Positions 1 to 11,113 of a stretch of DNA of 64,000 nucleotides are shown here, one piece after another. The DNA is taken from contig JAVDOI010000016.1 in the NCBI GenBank assembly GCA_032191485.1, positions 4,315,719-4,379,718 on the forward strand. The letters are read 5' to 3'. Numbering within the stretch: position 1 is the first letter of the stretch; each line of letters begins with the position of its first letter. This stretch comes from Leptoclinus maculatus (lineage: Eukaryota > Chordata > Actinopteri > Perciformes > Stichaeidae). The translations under genes and the position numbers were made by a program. Under the pieces are notes generated by a model. The model was not told the DNA's origin. It saw only the letters and a program-made list of their open reading frames with translations, and did not search any database.

Positions 1-323
1 GTTGTACAAAGGAAAACAATAACAAAATGGCTCTTACAATTGCATTGGAAATGTAAACGCGCAGCAGTAGTCATTCTACTTCAAGAGTAGAGACCTGTTC
101 GAGGTCGACAGCAGAGGAAGTGCGCTTCATGGTCCGTGTACGTTTTGATCGTCTGTTTTACCGTTCAGTCGAAAATACGGAAATACCATGGTTTTCTAGT
201 TTTTCGTTTTAAACCAAAAATTCAAAAACGAAAAAAACATAGAACCAAAGTCAAATAACGAGCCCATTTTGGGTTTTGCAAATCCCTTTTTTGTTTTTGC
301 CTTTAAAAAGAGACGCAAAGCTA

Positions 324-607
324 TGGAAGCCCCAAAATAAAGTTTTTAAAAGTTTAACTAATTCAATGTTTTGTTTTTGTTTTGCTGGCGGAAAAAAGTA
401 AAAAAAATAAAGAATAAATTAAATAAATGCACCAACACTTGCTGCATCCATGACACTGACCAGATGTTTCCAGTTTTCAATGAAGGTTGCCACCTCAGCC
501 ACATCGTTTGTATTCTTTCTTTTTTTTTACTTTTTTCCGCCAGCAAAAAAAACCTTTAATTCTATTATTATTTATTAATTTCTTTTTGCTGCGAAAATGG
601 GCTTCCA
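324..607. mobile_element. Old foldback/MITE-like element, unit 1 copy
   Basis: The ends are inverted copies (TGGAAGCCCC at the left, GGGCTTCCA at the right) flanked by TA. Inside is a second inverted pair, GCTGGCGGAAAAAAGTAAAA near 385 and its complement ending near 545. Same-position copies occur in units 2 and 3, so the insertion predates the duplications. It is related to the larger, younger element at 43,876-44,311. No transposase is present and the superfamily is unknown to me. Confidence 0.6.
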
Positions 608-1712
608 TACAGAACACAACAGGTAACCCGGAAAAAAGAATATTTCAAAATAAAAGTCGAGGCAATAGAATTACCGTATGCAATACAATCTTATATAGTC
701 TATGATGCAAGCACATACCAGGGTAACATTAGAAGAAAATACATGAATGAATAGAAATAAATAAACCTGGGCCGATGGGAGTATGTTAGCAACAGGTGTT
801 GACTACGTGCAGTTTAATATTCATTTATCCATGTACACAGCAAGAATTAAGTTTTGGATTAATCGGTGCATTGTTTGATGAAATACAGTTCGTAATATAG
901 TTTAATCAAAGTCATTTTTGTGTTCACAGAGTTGTTTCTGTTGGCACTGATATTCCAATGTAGGATACTGTTGCTTTACCATCTTTCTACCACTAGATGG
1001 AAGTATACCTGTATTTAAACCATGTGTCTTTGTTAATTATCTAGGTTATTGATACAGATGTATTTAATGCTGATTATTTAATCTGATATTTGATGTTTAT
1101 GGTTAATTTGCAACCTAGTTGTATACATCATGTATTTACTTGTTATATTTGTGTCATTTAAGAACTAAACATACCTACAAGGAAGAGTGAGCATGTGTTG
1201 ATCACGAGGCAATAAATAATGACAATTGAAAAATAAAGAGACGTTTGGTTCATTCTTATTAAACACCAAGCATCATTTACCACACATATTTGTCACACTT
1301 AAATTTAGAATTTTAACAGAAGAGGTCAAAGGGCCAAGATGAGAAGATATAATGTTGGTCAAATACTGTGGTCCAAATAAAATGACTTCAGTTTTATTGC
1401 CATTGGGATACAGAAAGTTTGACCCCCTAATCTCACAAAACAAGAGCAAAAACCAGATTTGAGTGCATCTTTTCTTCTTTGCTCCCATGTTACCTGTCTC
1501 GTGACCCCTCAGATTGATCTCTGGAGCTGTGAGGGGATGCAGACCATCAGACTGGAATTGGGTTCGGAACCAATGCCACAGACTACCAGCTCTTTAGCAT
1601 GTTGGACACACCAGCATGGCACTGTTTTGTAAAATTAAGTTCCCATCCAATAAAACTAGTCTGCAGAAGCAAGAAGCCTGCCCTCACGATGTGATGCTGC
1701 CCTCTCCTGTAC

Positions 1713-1735
1713 ATTTGCATATTTTAGTGACGTAC
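1713..1735 (+). promoter_or_regulatory. Octamer plus CRE-like motifs upstream of copy 1
   Basis: ATTTGCAT (1713-1720, the POU/octamer consensus) is followed 8 bases later by TGACGTAC (CRE-like), about 290 bp before the start codon. The same pair is upstream of copies 2 (14,772) and 3 (24,832). Copy 4 lacks the octamer because an insertion ends beside it, and copy 5 has TAACGTAC. The motifs are seen directly; a role in transcription is inferred. Confidence 0.35.
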
Positions 1736-2017
1736 CCATGTTGTCATTCATAAATCATTGATTAATTCTGAATGATGTTATGAGACACCTCGGTTTATCA
1801 TGTATAACAGCAGCCCACTGAGTCCAGCACTGCCTCACTCTCGTCCCCTGTCAAGTAAAACTGGACGGACCTTCCTTTAGGCGCAGCTTACACTTTGGGG
1901 ACTTTGTTAAAAAAACGACATCAAATTTTTTTCCCTCACTGTTGAAGCAGCAACCACCGGCTTTCTGGGATCTTAACTTTTCAGGAATAACGATACTGAC
2001 CTTCAACCAGCAGCAAG

Positions 2018-5000
2018 ATGTGCAAGTGTATATGTGCGGTTATACCCAGATTGTTATTTATCCTCATCTCTCTGCTCTACATCAGCTGTCTGGCATACCT
2101 AAAGCAGAATGCCAACTACTTTCTCCTCACTATCCCCTTTCTGCCGCTTATCGTTGAAATGATAATAACGCTTAAATTTCGAAAGGGACAAGATTATAAA
2201 TGGTAAGATGAGGCGCATGCATGTAAGTGTTTGTAAATCATATAGCTTTTATGCTGAAGGTACTGGAACTGTATGTAGGATGTTTTGTTTTGTGTAAAAC
2301 TAATCTTATACATATATTATATACATATTTTCTATACTGAATAGATTTAGAGTATAATACATGGATATTTTAAGCTTTTGTCATCTTCCCCGTTTTAATC
2401 CCTTCCATCACCGCCCTAAATTCTCTGCATCCTCCTTTTCTATTGTTTAACCGGTCCTGGGACGGTGATGATGGGGTGGTACCCCTTAACATCCCCAAAC
2501 ATCCTCCATGTTTACATTTCATCTGTAGGTATTAGTTGTTATTTTTTGTTATACATTCAATTACGGCAGATATTTTTATTTCACACACAATACATAATAA
2601 TAATACAAAAACTACAGTATGTAAGATTGTATAAGAGAAGCATCCATTCATTCATTTCCTTTCCGATGCTCAGAGATGTCCAATACATGTGTTTTGTTGT
2701 CCTGTTTAACCATTAAGCCTTACAAGAAGCAGAAGTTCATCATGTGCTATAACTTGATATATATAAACTGAAAGCAAAGTGATAATAGAATACAATTGCA
2801 GGGCTGTAGCTAATTATTATTGTCATTATCAATTCATCTCAATTTATTGTTCTGTTTATAGAATGTATCAGAAAATAAAAAACGTCAACAGTCTAAAACC
2901 CAAAGATATTGTATTTAACTTCATATAAGACAGACAAAATCAGCAAATCTTCATATTTCAAAACTAGATCCAGAACATTTTGCTTGGAAAATGGTTAAAT
3001 AATTAGTCAGTCGACTTATTGACTATTAATTTCAGCCCTAAACAATTGTAATATTTATAATCAGGCTTTAAAACTTTTATAAATCCCTGGTGTGTGACTT
3101 TTTAACTCAAAATTGAGGTTTGATTTCCATCTTGTTCCCCATGCGTCTTTATGAAGTTGTGTTGATGAAGGTCTTTTGTTTGTCTTCCAGGTTTTCTCCT
3201 CCTATCTTTCTGTTTCTCATCAGTATCATTCCCTCCATTTGGATCCTGGAGCTCCACCACCATCAGGACAAAGCCACCGCCCCTCAGGTACTCCACGCCA
3301 GAAACAAAAATACATTGTGGATTTATTTTTTTAAAACAGTTCTAATGCTTTCTAAACGTGTAGTCTAATAACAGATGTTGGTGGGTGTTGCTACAGTTTT
3401 ATTCATAATCTACATTTGCTTTTAAGCTTTTCATTTTTAACTCTGTCTGTAAAAAGCCTCTTTCAACGGTTTTCAGTGCAAAAAGTTCGACTCCTGGGAG
3501 AATGTGTGTAAGGTGATCACTCTGAACAAGACCCTGGAAAACCTCGACTACCAGAGCTACCTGGAGGTAAGAGTGGCAGACTGAAAGAATCATAGAACAT
3601 CACTTGCCTCGTATAGGCTACTAGAACTACTCTATTTTATGATATACCTGCAAACAACTGAAATGAAAAAGGGTGAGAAAGATGATCCTGTTTTTTTTTT
3701 TGATGATGTATTTCTTGAAAATCACTTACATTGCAGACTGGTTCAAGTTCAGATTTCTCGAGAAATTGCTTTCTCGCTAATGTTGAACTATTACTTCAAG
3801 GTGGAAATCTTCCAAACTTCTTAACAATGTTGCTGATTGTTCTGATAAAGAGCAGGGTGCTTGAAACGTCACTCATAATGACACACTGTCTGCAGTGGGA
3901 GCTTCTTCTTTGCAGACTTTCATGACTCAAACAAAAAAACAATTCTTATCCCTCTTTTGCAGTCACTTGATTTTAGTTTTCCACAAGATATTTAGGTGGA
4001 AAGAAAGGATCTTCCTACAAACACAGGCCTGGATTAGTTTTCTTGTGATTTAATATTAAAAAGCTATGAGTCATCTTTGCACTGGATTCAGCAAGGCAAT
4101 TATGTAAAGTAGCAAGACTTGAGAGGTAACCAGGCTTTAAAAAAAGACTGAATATCACTAGAGTATAGGAATGATAAGAGACGGATTACCCTCAAAGCAG
4201 CATGTAGATGAAGAATAGAAGACGTCCAAGAATTGATCCTTGAGGAACTTCACAGGTCAGAGGAACCAGAAATACACACAAAGAACTTGCAAAGTCATAA
4301 ATAGGGAGAAAAACACTCTTAAATAGTGTATGTCAACAGTTCAATAGAAGCATTTAAATTAGGAACAACACAAATGTAACGTTCACTGATGTGACTGCAA
4401 CAGTAGAGCCGTCTTTTTGCTTTGCTTCAGATGAAGAAACAGATCTGAGAATAAACCTGAGAATGCAAGATGTAGAGCAGCATTCAAAGTAAAACAGTTT
4501 ACTTAGTCATTAGAATGAGACGGCAGAGACTTTCTGACATTAATAACAAACACAAGAGCCTGAAAATCTCTGTGGACAATAACCGTAAGAGGGGAGCATT
4601 CAAAATGTCTTCTATAAATAACAGATAGACCACCACCACACCCTGTAGCCCTGGACAATTAGAAAGCCTGAGGACACACCTCATGAAGCTGTCTGAATGC
4701 CTCAGCTCTTTACTGTGTTTCAATCAGAAAAACAAAGTCCACATTGTGCAACATAATGGAGTCATTCAAGGAAAATTCTGAAGTGATATTCAATATTTTT
4801 CTCCTTTTTCACAATGAATTCATGCTACTGACAAGTATTGTCTGTGTTGTCAAGGCCTGATTTAGCTTATTTACCTGTGCTATTTTTAAAAGATAAAAGT
4901 ATGTACAGAGTACTGATTACTGAGAGACAAACTAACACATTTTTAAGTTTTGGTCTTTTCATAAGATTTGTTGACAATAATTAAAACATAGAATGTCCCC

Positions 5001-8000
5001 AGCCTTTTTCTTTAAATAATGACTTTTTGGATTCGGACTCAACATCTATCGCAACAAATATTACAGGGTCCGTAAATAGAGTAAAAGGAGGAGGAAGACA
5101 TCTCTGCTTATTTTAGCTGTAACAGGGATGTAAATCTAAAAGTCTACAATAATATCTGATATAAACATCCTTCATATTGAAGGATGCAAACGATTAAGTT
5201 TCTGACAGAGAAAATAACTATAAATCTCTTCTCCTTTTCCAGAATTTTAACAAGGTGATAAGGACTAACTGTTCCGATTTCCAGACCCTGGATCTTTATC
5301 AGATCCTGCTCCTCTTCCTCATCTTGGGGAAGTGGCTCCTCCCACTGGGAGGCGGAGTCACGCGTGAGGAGCTTTCGCAGCTTCTCCTAATTTTTGTTGG
5401 CACTGCAGCAGACATCCTCGAATTTAGTAGTGAGACGCTGTCAGATGTCAAGTAGGTGGCTAATCATGCATTGCATATAAGTATGTTCACACACATCTAT
5501 AAACAATAAACACAAAGGTTGGGAACTTAAACACTTTTAAGGCAAGTTTACATAATCTGTGTCCCCAAATCAAGACATTACATCAATGCATTAACTAGTA
5601 AAAGCAGCTTCCCATTGACATGTATTAACACTATAGGGACTGACTTTGACTGTATTTTCTATGTGTCTTTTCCAGAGGGAAAAATCCTCAGCTGGTCTAC
5701 ATCGTCTTAACTGTATGGACTTGGAGCATGCTGCAGTTCCCCCTACATGTGTCTGGTCAGTGTGTGTTTGTGTCTTAAACAAATGGCGTTGGTGCTTATT
5801 AAGCAGTTACAGCCGTGCACTGCTGTACATGACCTCCTCTCAGTGTGGGACAATCCAAACAATGTGTTTAGTCAGCACCGTCCAGGCCATTGCTGTAAGT
5901 AAACAGTGAAAAGCAGTTTGACTCCTCTGTCTGCTGCTTTGTCAAATTATTAACTCAAAAATCTGTTCTCACTTATAATGTAGTTCTTAAAAAAGACTTA
6001 CCACGAAAAGAAATCACTAACAGCAAGAGTGTATTTGAGGAGTTTGTATAAATGTTAAATCCAGTCTCACTCGTCTATTACATGAATAGCTTTGGACCGA
6101 CAAAGTCTCCAGATCTGAACTTCAGATAAGAGGAATCAGCCATTATCAGGCAAGGCCCAACTAGCAGATGTCTTTCGGCAACTTACTACGCTGAGCAGAG
6201 AAAAGAATGTAAACCTGCCTTCTCAAATCTGAGGGAACAAAGGATGGCGTTTCATTAAAGACAGAAAGAAAGAACATTATAACGTTACTTTGTTCTCGGA
6301 AAGGACAACCTCAGTAATAATCTCAATTATTCATAAACCAACATTAAATATCTTACAAATGGATGTTGAGGTTCTTCATAGTGATACTTTAATGTGTAGC
6401 TTTACCGTCATAATGCATTTAGAGCACTCAGTTTTCTGTTGTGTTTACAAAGGAAGCTGCTTTTCCTCCAGTTTGTGTTTGTGTCCACTCACATGGGTGT
6501 GTCTTTTTTTCTTTTTTCTTTTAAAATCTTCTCTCTAGTTACTTGTCTCCTGAATTCTAAGAACAATCTGGTCCAATCAATCAACTTGATAGGATACACC
6601 AAATGTTCTCTAAAAACTACAAGTTAACCAGGACTCTAATGTCCAGCACCCTAATCAAGTTTACCACTTAAAAGTGTCTGTTCCATCACAAAATAATTTC
6701 TCACCAGGTGGGATTCTTTTTCCGGTTCCAGGATTGGTACGGCAATCTCGAACCCTGTCTGACAACAGCCTCTCACCTTCAGGGAGGAATCAACTATTAT
6801 TTGCGCTTCTGTTGTCTAATGGAGTCCTGATTACTTGTCCAATCCCATCCTCGTCACCATTTGTGGTGGAAAATAATCTTTTTAACCTCCCGGTGAGAAA
6901 TAATCGAGATGAGAAAACTCTTAAAATATAAAAACATATTTATTGAACAGACACTAATAATAATTCAGCTGAATGGGTAGAGCTCTTCCCCCACGGATGG
7001 TTCGGAGGTCTAACCACAATGAATAGACAAAACAGAGTATATATATGCACATTATCTCGTCTCCTCTCCCTTCGCCCCCCACCAAGGCCGGGTTCCCAGC
7101 CTTGGTGGTGTATTTTCATGTGAAGAGGGTTAAGTGGTGAGATCAGGATGACACTACAGCAAGCCAGACATGCTAAAATACCTTCGATATGAGATCATTT
7201 ATCATTAGGTTTTAAACAGTGGTGGGCCGTCAGGGCCTGCAAGGCCTTCTCTGCTGGCCTAAACAGAATCACAAAGGTATAGCTATTTTATAATTTAATA
7301 ATTTTTCTTAAATACACTACATGTATTATAATTTATAAAAATATTTTTCCCATTATCTTATTTTCTCATTGCACACCTACTGTCTTCCTCAGTTGCTCTG
7401 CTTCCAGTGCAGCTTGTTTTAAGTAGAGCTTTTATCCAATCAGATTTCACCTCTGTGTCTCTAGGTAAGAAGAGAGGCCCGAGGCCTGCAGACTCACAAG
7501 TGAATCCCTTTGCAGTTTAAGTGAATGGGGACGATATTTTTGATTGTCATAGTGTTCAACCAATCAGATCTTTAGTTTGACATGTTGGGCGTATTCTTTG
7601 AGGTGTCAGAGCCTGCTAGCTGGCCTAGCCATACGTGATTGGTCAGTGGGCTAGCCTGACATGTTGGGCGGTGACAATCCCAATATCTGCTGCCTCTGTC
7701 GAGCGGACATTTTCAGCCCTCAAATGCATTAAAACATATTCAAGAAATACAACTGGGAAGGCTTGACTGTCTTCACTGGCGTCCATGAATCGAGAAGGAC
7801 TTCTTACTGGAACTAAAACGCACGGATGTACTGAACAACCGTGAGATTAAACTCTTTATTAACAAAGATCACTATTGTCTTTCAATAGTGAACAGCAGCT
7901 CTGGTGAGTTAAATGCGTTTGTTTTTACATCTGCAGTAGCTTTATTATGCTTGTTTACATATTATTATTTGTACAACTTGTTTTTATGAAGATGGATTTT

Positions 8001-9756
8001 TGTTTGGTTTAATATGTGATAGGAACCATTGTTACATCCAATGTTGCTCTGGGGACATATTTAGCTGATGCCAGTGTTGCCAACTTGCTCGCTAAATCTG
8101 GCCACTTTCCAAACCCTCATGGCGGCTTTTTTTGTCAAAAGCTACTAGCGACAAATCTAGCGACTTTTTCTGGTGTTATTGGAGACTTTTCTGGTGTTTT
8201 CTGACTGTTTTGACAGCGGGTGCTGCCGTGAGCCCCTCCGCCGCCCCAAAGCACTCACAGACGGGTACTGTCACAGAAGCCTCACGCAGCTGCAGTCAGA
8301 GAAGAGAGGAGACGCACTCTCGGCGTATTCTATGCAGTTAGTGTATAGGTGTTGGCTTCATTTTTACACGAAACAAATAATAACCGTAGATGTGTTTCAG
8401 CTGCAGGACAGCAGTGAAGGCCCAGGTATAAAATGCACGGCCCGCCACTGGTTTTAAATGAGTCTGGTTGGCCTCATCTGCATATATGCAGGTTTAAGCG
8501 ATACAAGTTATACCTAAAAGAACGATATGATAAATTTCCACAACAATTAGAAACAGCAATACTTTGTTCTTGGAAAGAACAACCGCAGTAATGATCAATT
8601 ATTCATAACCCAACATTAAACAATTTACAAATGGATGTTGAGGGGGGCCATCCCTTCCTACCCCTTACGTCCTGCACCCTTGCTCGGACCACACCCATCT
8701 TCGAACTCGGCATTCATTTTGATCTCAACTACACACCTGTAAAGTTTCAACTATGCATCTTGAACGTTTGTGACTCTATCTCGTGACAAAATCTATCCAC
8801 GAACATAAACACTTGGCAAAGAACTCAAAACCGCTTCTGTGATAGTTCTTGCTACAAACACACAGACTCACAAAGTGATAACAATACCAGCCACACACTG
8901 TCTGCTGGGAAACATAACCAAGACAGACAGAACATAGACTTGTAGCTAGTTATAAACAAGATAAACTCCACCCTTCACTCCTCAAATCCTCAAAAAAAGG
9001 TTTTGACTGAATAAAGCTCTGCAGTCACATCAGTGATTATTGTGACTAACAGCAGAAAGTCACCTGGAGGACCCACCTTAAGCATTGTAGCATTTAGCAT
9101 GTTTGCCACATCTGTGGACCTCTTATCACTTTTTCGTGGGACTTTTGGACTCTGTAATGGATGCAACTTGATGGAGCTAAGCAGGCTACAATACTTGAAA
9201 TAAAAAATAAACAAAAAAGTATATATATATATAAAAAAAACACATTATTAAGAGTAAATGTAATTTGTTACTCCCACCCCTGATGGCTCTACTTCTGGTT
9301 TTCAAAGTTCCTTTTTGACTTTGGAAACAGCAGTTGAGAATAGTTAGGACCATTTAGTAGCAGGTTAAATCAGGTTAAAACAACTAAACAAAGAAATCGA
9401 TACAACAGACTGTTACTTTGACTCTGATGTCCTGTTTTTTTTTGTCTCCCCATTTGTAAAAAGTGGTGAACTCCAAGCCAGACAATGAGGGTGAGAAGGA
9501 GGCCGGCGAGGTGTCCCTGTTGTCTAAGTACAGCACGGACATCTGGAGCATCGTGGCGGCCTTGTTTATCCAAGACGGGCCTTTCCTGGTGGTCAGGCTC
9601 ATCGTCATAACCTACTTCAAAGTCATCCACCACATGCTGCTGTTCTTCACCGTTAAGAACGTCCTGGTGGTCTTACTGAACTTGTACAGGTTAGTTGTAA
9701 TATACCAGGAATGGCGCAGTAGAGCCGGCCCGGGCAGCGCCGTCCCATGTGTTTGA
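2018..9756 (+). CDS. tmem26: Transmembrane protein 26-like, tandem copy 1
   Basis: Coding exons: 2018-2202, 3191-3287, 3477-3566, 5243-5451, 5676-5755, 9464-9756, giving 954 nt and 317 codons. All junctions are GT-AG. The family is recognised from YKW-FSPPIFLFLIS, WLLPLGGGVTR, LLIFVGTAADILEF, VWTWSMLQFPL and FIQDGPFLVVRL, which are hallmark TMEM26 segments. About eight hydrophobic segments predict a polytopic membrane protein. TMEM26 has no known biochemical activity; in mouse it is a beige-adipocyte surface marker. The glycosylated loop after TM3 is encoded by exons 2-4, with sequons NKT at residue 111 and NCS in exon 4. Exon 1 is the most divergent of the five: the WRVT motif before TM2 is lost (SCLAYLKQNA instead). 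Intron 5 is 3.7 kb because of an LTR/hAT insertion. Possible poly(A) signals are at 11,992 and 12,288. The start was chosen because it is conserved in every copy. Confidence 0.88.
2799..3040. mobile_element. hAT-type MITE (CAGGGCTG...) in intron 1 of copy 1
   Basis: The ends are CAGGGCTG and CAGCCCTA in inverted orientation. They are flanked by TACAATTG (2791-2798) and AACAATTG (3041-3048), an 8-bp target duplication with one mismatch, as expected for hAT elements. The sequence matches, from memory, a very common teleost non-autonomous element. Copies or remnants sit at the same place in copies 3, 4 and 5, so insertion predates the array. In copy 2 a deletion has removed it. Confidence 0.65.
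5844..5894 (+). other. Candidate 51-nt cassette exon in intron 5, copy 1
   Basis: A 51-nt segment preceded by CCTCCTCTCAG and followed by GTAAGT. Inclusion would insert 17 in-frame codons between exons 5 and 6 with no stop (reads VWDNPNNVFSQHRPGHC across the junction). Skipping gives the same spacing as I recall for human TMEM26, so inclusion, if it happens, is an extra isoform. There is no transcript evidence here. Confidence 0.35.
6862..7158 (-). mobile_element. LTR of a retroelement with adjoining leader (minus orientation)
   Basis: Read on the minus strand it starts TGTAGTGTCATCC and ends CCACCACA. It contains a TATATATA box (around 7,040) and AATAAA (about 6,940-6,950). Just past the CA end the minus strand reads ATGGTGACGAGGATGGGA, placed where a primer-binding site should be, followed by about 200 bp of leader-like sequence (6,650-6,860). 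No gag or pol is left. It is a truncated LTR element; whether gypsy-type or endogenous-retrovirus-type cannot be told from this. Confidence 0.45.
7217..8450 (+). mobile_element. hAT-superfamily DNA transposon, defective
   Basis: The left end is CAGTGGTGGGCCGT and the right end ACGGCCCGCCACTG, inverted repeats with one mismatch. Both sides carry the identical 8-bp duplication GTTTTAAA (7209-7216 and 8451-8458), the hAT hallmark. The element is 1,234 bp and retains only a decayed transposase C-terminus, so it is non-autonomous. It is absent from the matching intron of copies 2-5. Near 8,070-8,200 is a stretch (AGTGTTGCCAACTTGCTCGC...) that may be part of a second, nested element. Confidence 0.85.
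7683..7905 (+). pseudogene. hAT transposase C-terminal dimerisation region, broken
   Basis: Translation from 7,683 gives ISAASVERTFSALKCIKTYS and then a LSSLASMN block, the conserved end of hAT transposases (ERxFSxLKxIKT...RLxxLA). One in-frame TGA replaces the expected arginine codon before LSSLASMN. A frameshift near 7,810 is needed to continue into ELKRTDVLNNREIKLF. The catalytic core and zinc finger are missing. It cannot make a working transposase. Confidence 0.7.
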
Positions 9757-9980
9757 CGAGTCATCACACGGGGGAATCAGGGAGACGGAGAGATGTTGCA
9801 CTTACAATTGTACAGATACTTCCGACTGGTAAGAACTGCAATTGGAGCAGGAAGAGAAGGAAATGCTTGCTTTCTGTTTTCTTCTCACCTTGACTGCTGA
9901 CTTCACAGCTCAGTGACATTTCAGTCCATCTGTACCAAACGTTGGTCAGCTCAGTTAAAACACGTGTATTCAGTGCTTAA
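9757..9980 (+). other. Start of 3' flank of copy 1, with TTAA target site
   Basis: Likely 3' UTR: sequence after the stop codon that is conserved in every unit. It ends in the TTAA at 9977-9980 where a piggyBac element inserted. Confidence 0.5.
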
Positions 9981-10193
9981 CCCTCCTGTCATGTTCGTTT
10001 CTCCCCCCTTACTTTAGTGTTCCCGGTCAAATTTGACCGGTCTGTTTTAACTGCTCTTACATTAACACAAAAACCATTAATCATCACCAAATTTTATTTA
10101 ACACCCTTTTAAGCTGTAAACAATGTCTCAGACTAGTGGTTTACATGAATAACTGCTGTGAATATACAAAGAATAGACACTGAAAATGTATCG

Positions 10194-10812
10194 CTAAATT
10201 AAATGAAACTGTTGTAAGGACATTGTTGACAGGAATATAGGCCTCCCGGACTCCGCATCCCACAGACTGTTTCTAGCCTCATTGTTTGACCGATATACTC
10301 CTGCTAGAATCAACAGACCCATGTAGGCTTGGAGGTCTACCTGGTCCAATGCTCTCCACGTGTCCCCAAACACACGCCTCCCCTCCAGGTTTGTCATGTC
10401 CAGTATAACACCCTCAATGGACTCTGGTAAAAAGAGTTGGAAGCTGGACTTGAAGTCATGTTGCATATCGTGTTGGCCCTGGCGTCATCCTTATTATGTT
10501 TTCAACTCTCGCTCTGCCTCCTCTGTCCTGGGAGGATGAATACCAGAGCATGTTGCCACCCTTGGACTGGAATGTCACCTCAGGTGCCTGTTCCTCTGGT
10601 GCTACTTCCTCGCCATCTGTTGACTGGTCAGTCTCATAATAGTCCGGATCGAAATCAGGATCAATGTTGCCTTCAATTTCTGAGACATCTTCCTCTATCT
10701 CCGGTTCAATCTCCTCTTCATCTGGTTCAAAAATGAGGTCCAGAGCCTCTCTGACAGAAAATCTCCTCATCAGAGGCCTACTCATTGTGCTCACAGAGGA
10801 AAATGAGAGCAA
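10194..10812 (-). pseudogene. piggyBac transposase N-terminal fragment (PGBD4-like), frameshifted
   Basis: Two minus-strand frames join near 10,460. The first has an acidic N-terminus (repeated E/D, around DPDFDPDYYETD) and ends PGPTRYAT. The second continues QHDFKSSFQLFLPESIEGV and includes AYMGLLILAGVYRS and SLWDAESGRPIF, signatures of fish piggyBac transposases. One frameshift separates them. The sequence stops before the DDD catalytic domain. It is non-functional. Confidence 0.8.
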
Positions 10813-11012
10813 TGCACAAATAAAGGTTTATTTAGGGGGAAAGTGAGAAGATATGAAACATTGTTTAGTCTGGAAGGTGTGGTTCACGTGGGGGGATGGG
10901 CACATAAGCGCGGTATAGAGATGGGTTCCCATAACAAACACCTGATTTTTTTGTTTGAAGTTTGAAATGTGTACAACTGTGTATATGGGGCTGTGAACAG
11001 GTGTTTACACAG

Positions 11013-11016
11013 GTGT

Positions 11017-11110
<94 letters not shown>
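11013..11110. repeat. (TG)n microsatellite inside the piggyBac element
   Basis: About 98 bp of almost pure TG with one early TATG interruption. The poly-Cys/Val and poly-His/Thr translations from it are artefacts. Confidence 0.95.

Positions 11111-11113
<3 letters not shown>

Larger units (their letters stand above)
1..2017. other. 5' flank of array unit 1 (no gene)
   Basis: Non-coding flank of the first tmem26-like copy. It aligns almost base for base with 13,192-15,084 and 23,252-25,148, so it is the conserved spacer of a tandem unit. Unit 1 carries a short stretch around 1,190-1,335 that units 2 and 3 lack. The spacer holds a foldback element (324-607) and a promoter-proximal block near 1,713. 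Short ORFs here are open only by chance. Because this spacer is also what follows the 3' end of units 1, 2 and 4, the array may continue to the left of the window. Confidence 0.75.
6510..8547. other. Unit 1-specific composite insertion in intron 5
   Basis: Similarity to the other units stops after TGGGTGTGTC near 6,510 and resumes near 8,548. The insert holds an LTR-retroelement fragment (leader plus LTR) and a hAT element. Bases 8,548-8,645 resemble 6,275-6,372 of the same intron, so a segment of host intron is present twice around the insert. Bases 6,510-6,800 and 8,459-8,547 contain nothing I can identify. Confidence 0.55.

Noticed and set aside
5452..5457. Exon 4 reading on into TAG, suggesting a truncated protein in copies 1, 3 and 4
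   Set aside because: AA|GTAGGT is a good donor, and splicing there restores the family sequence in exon 5 in all copies.
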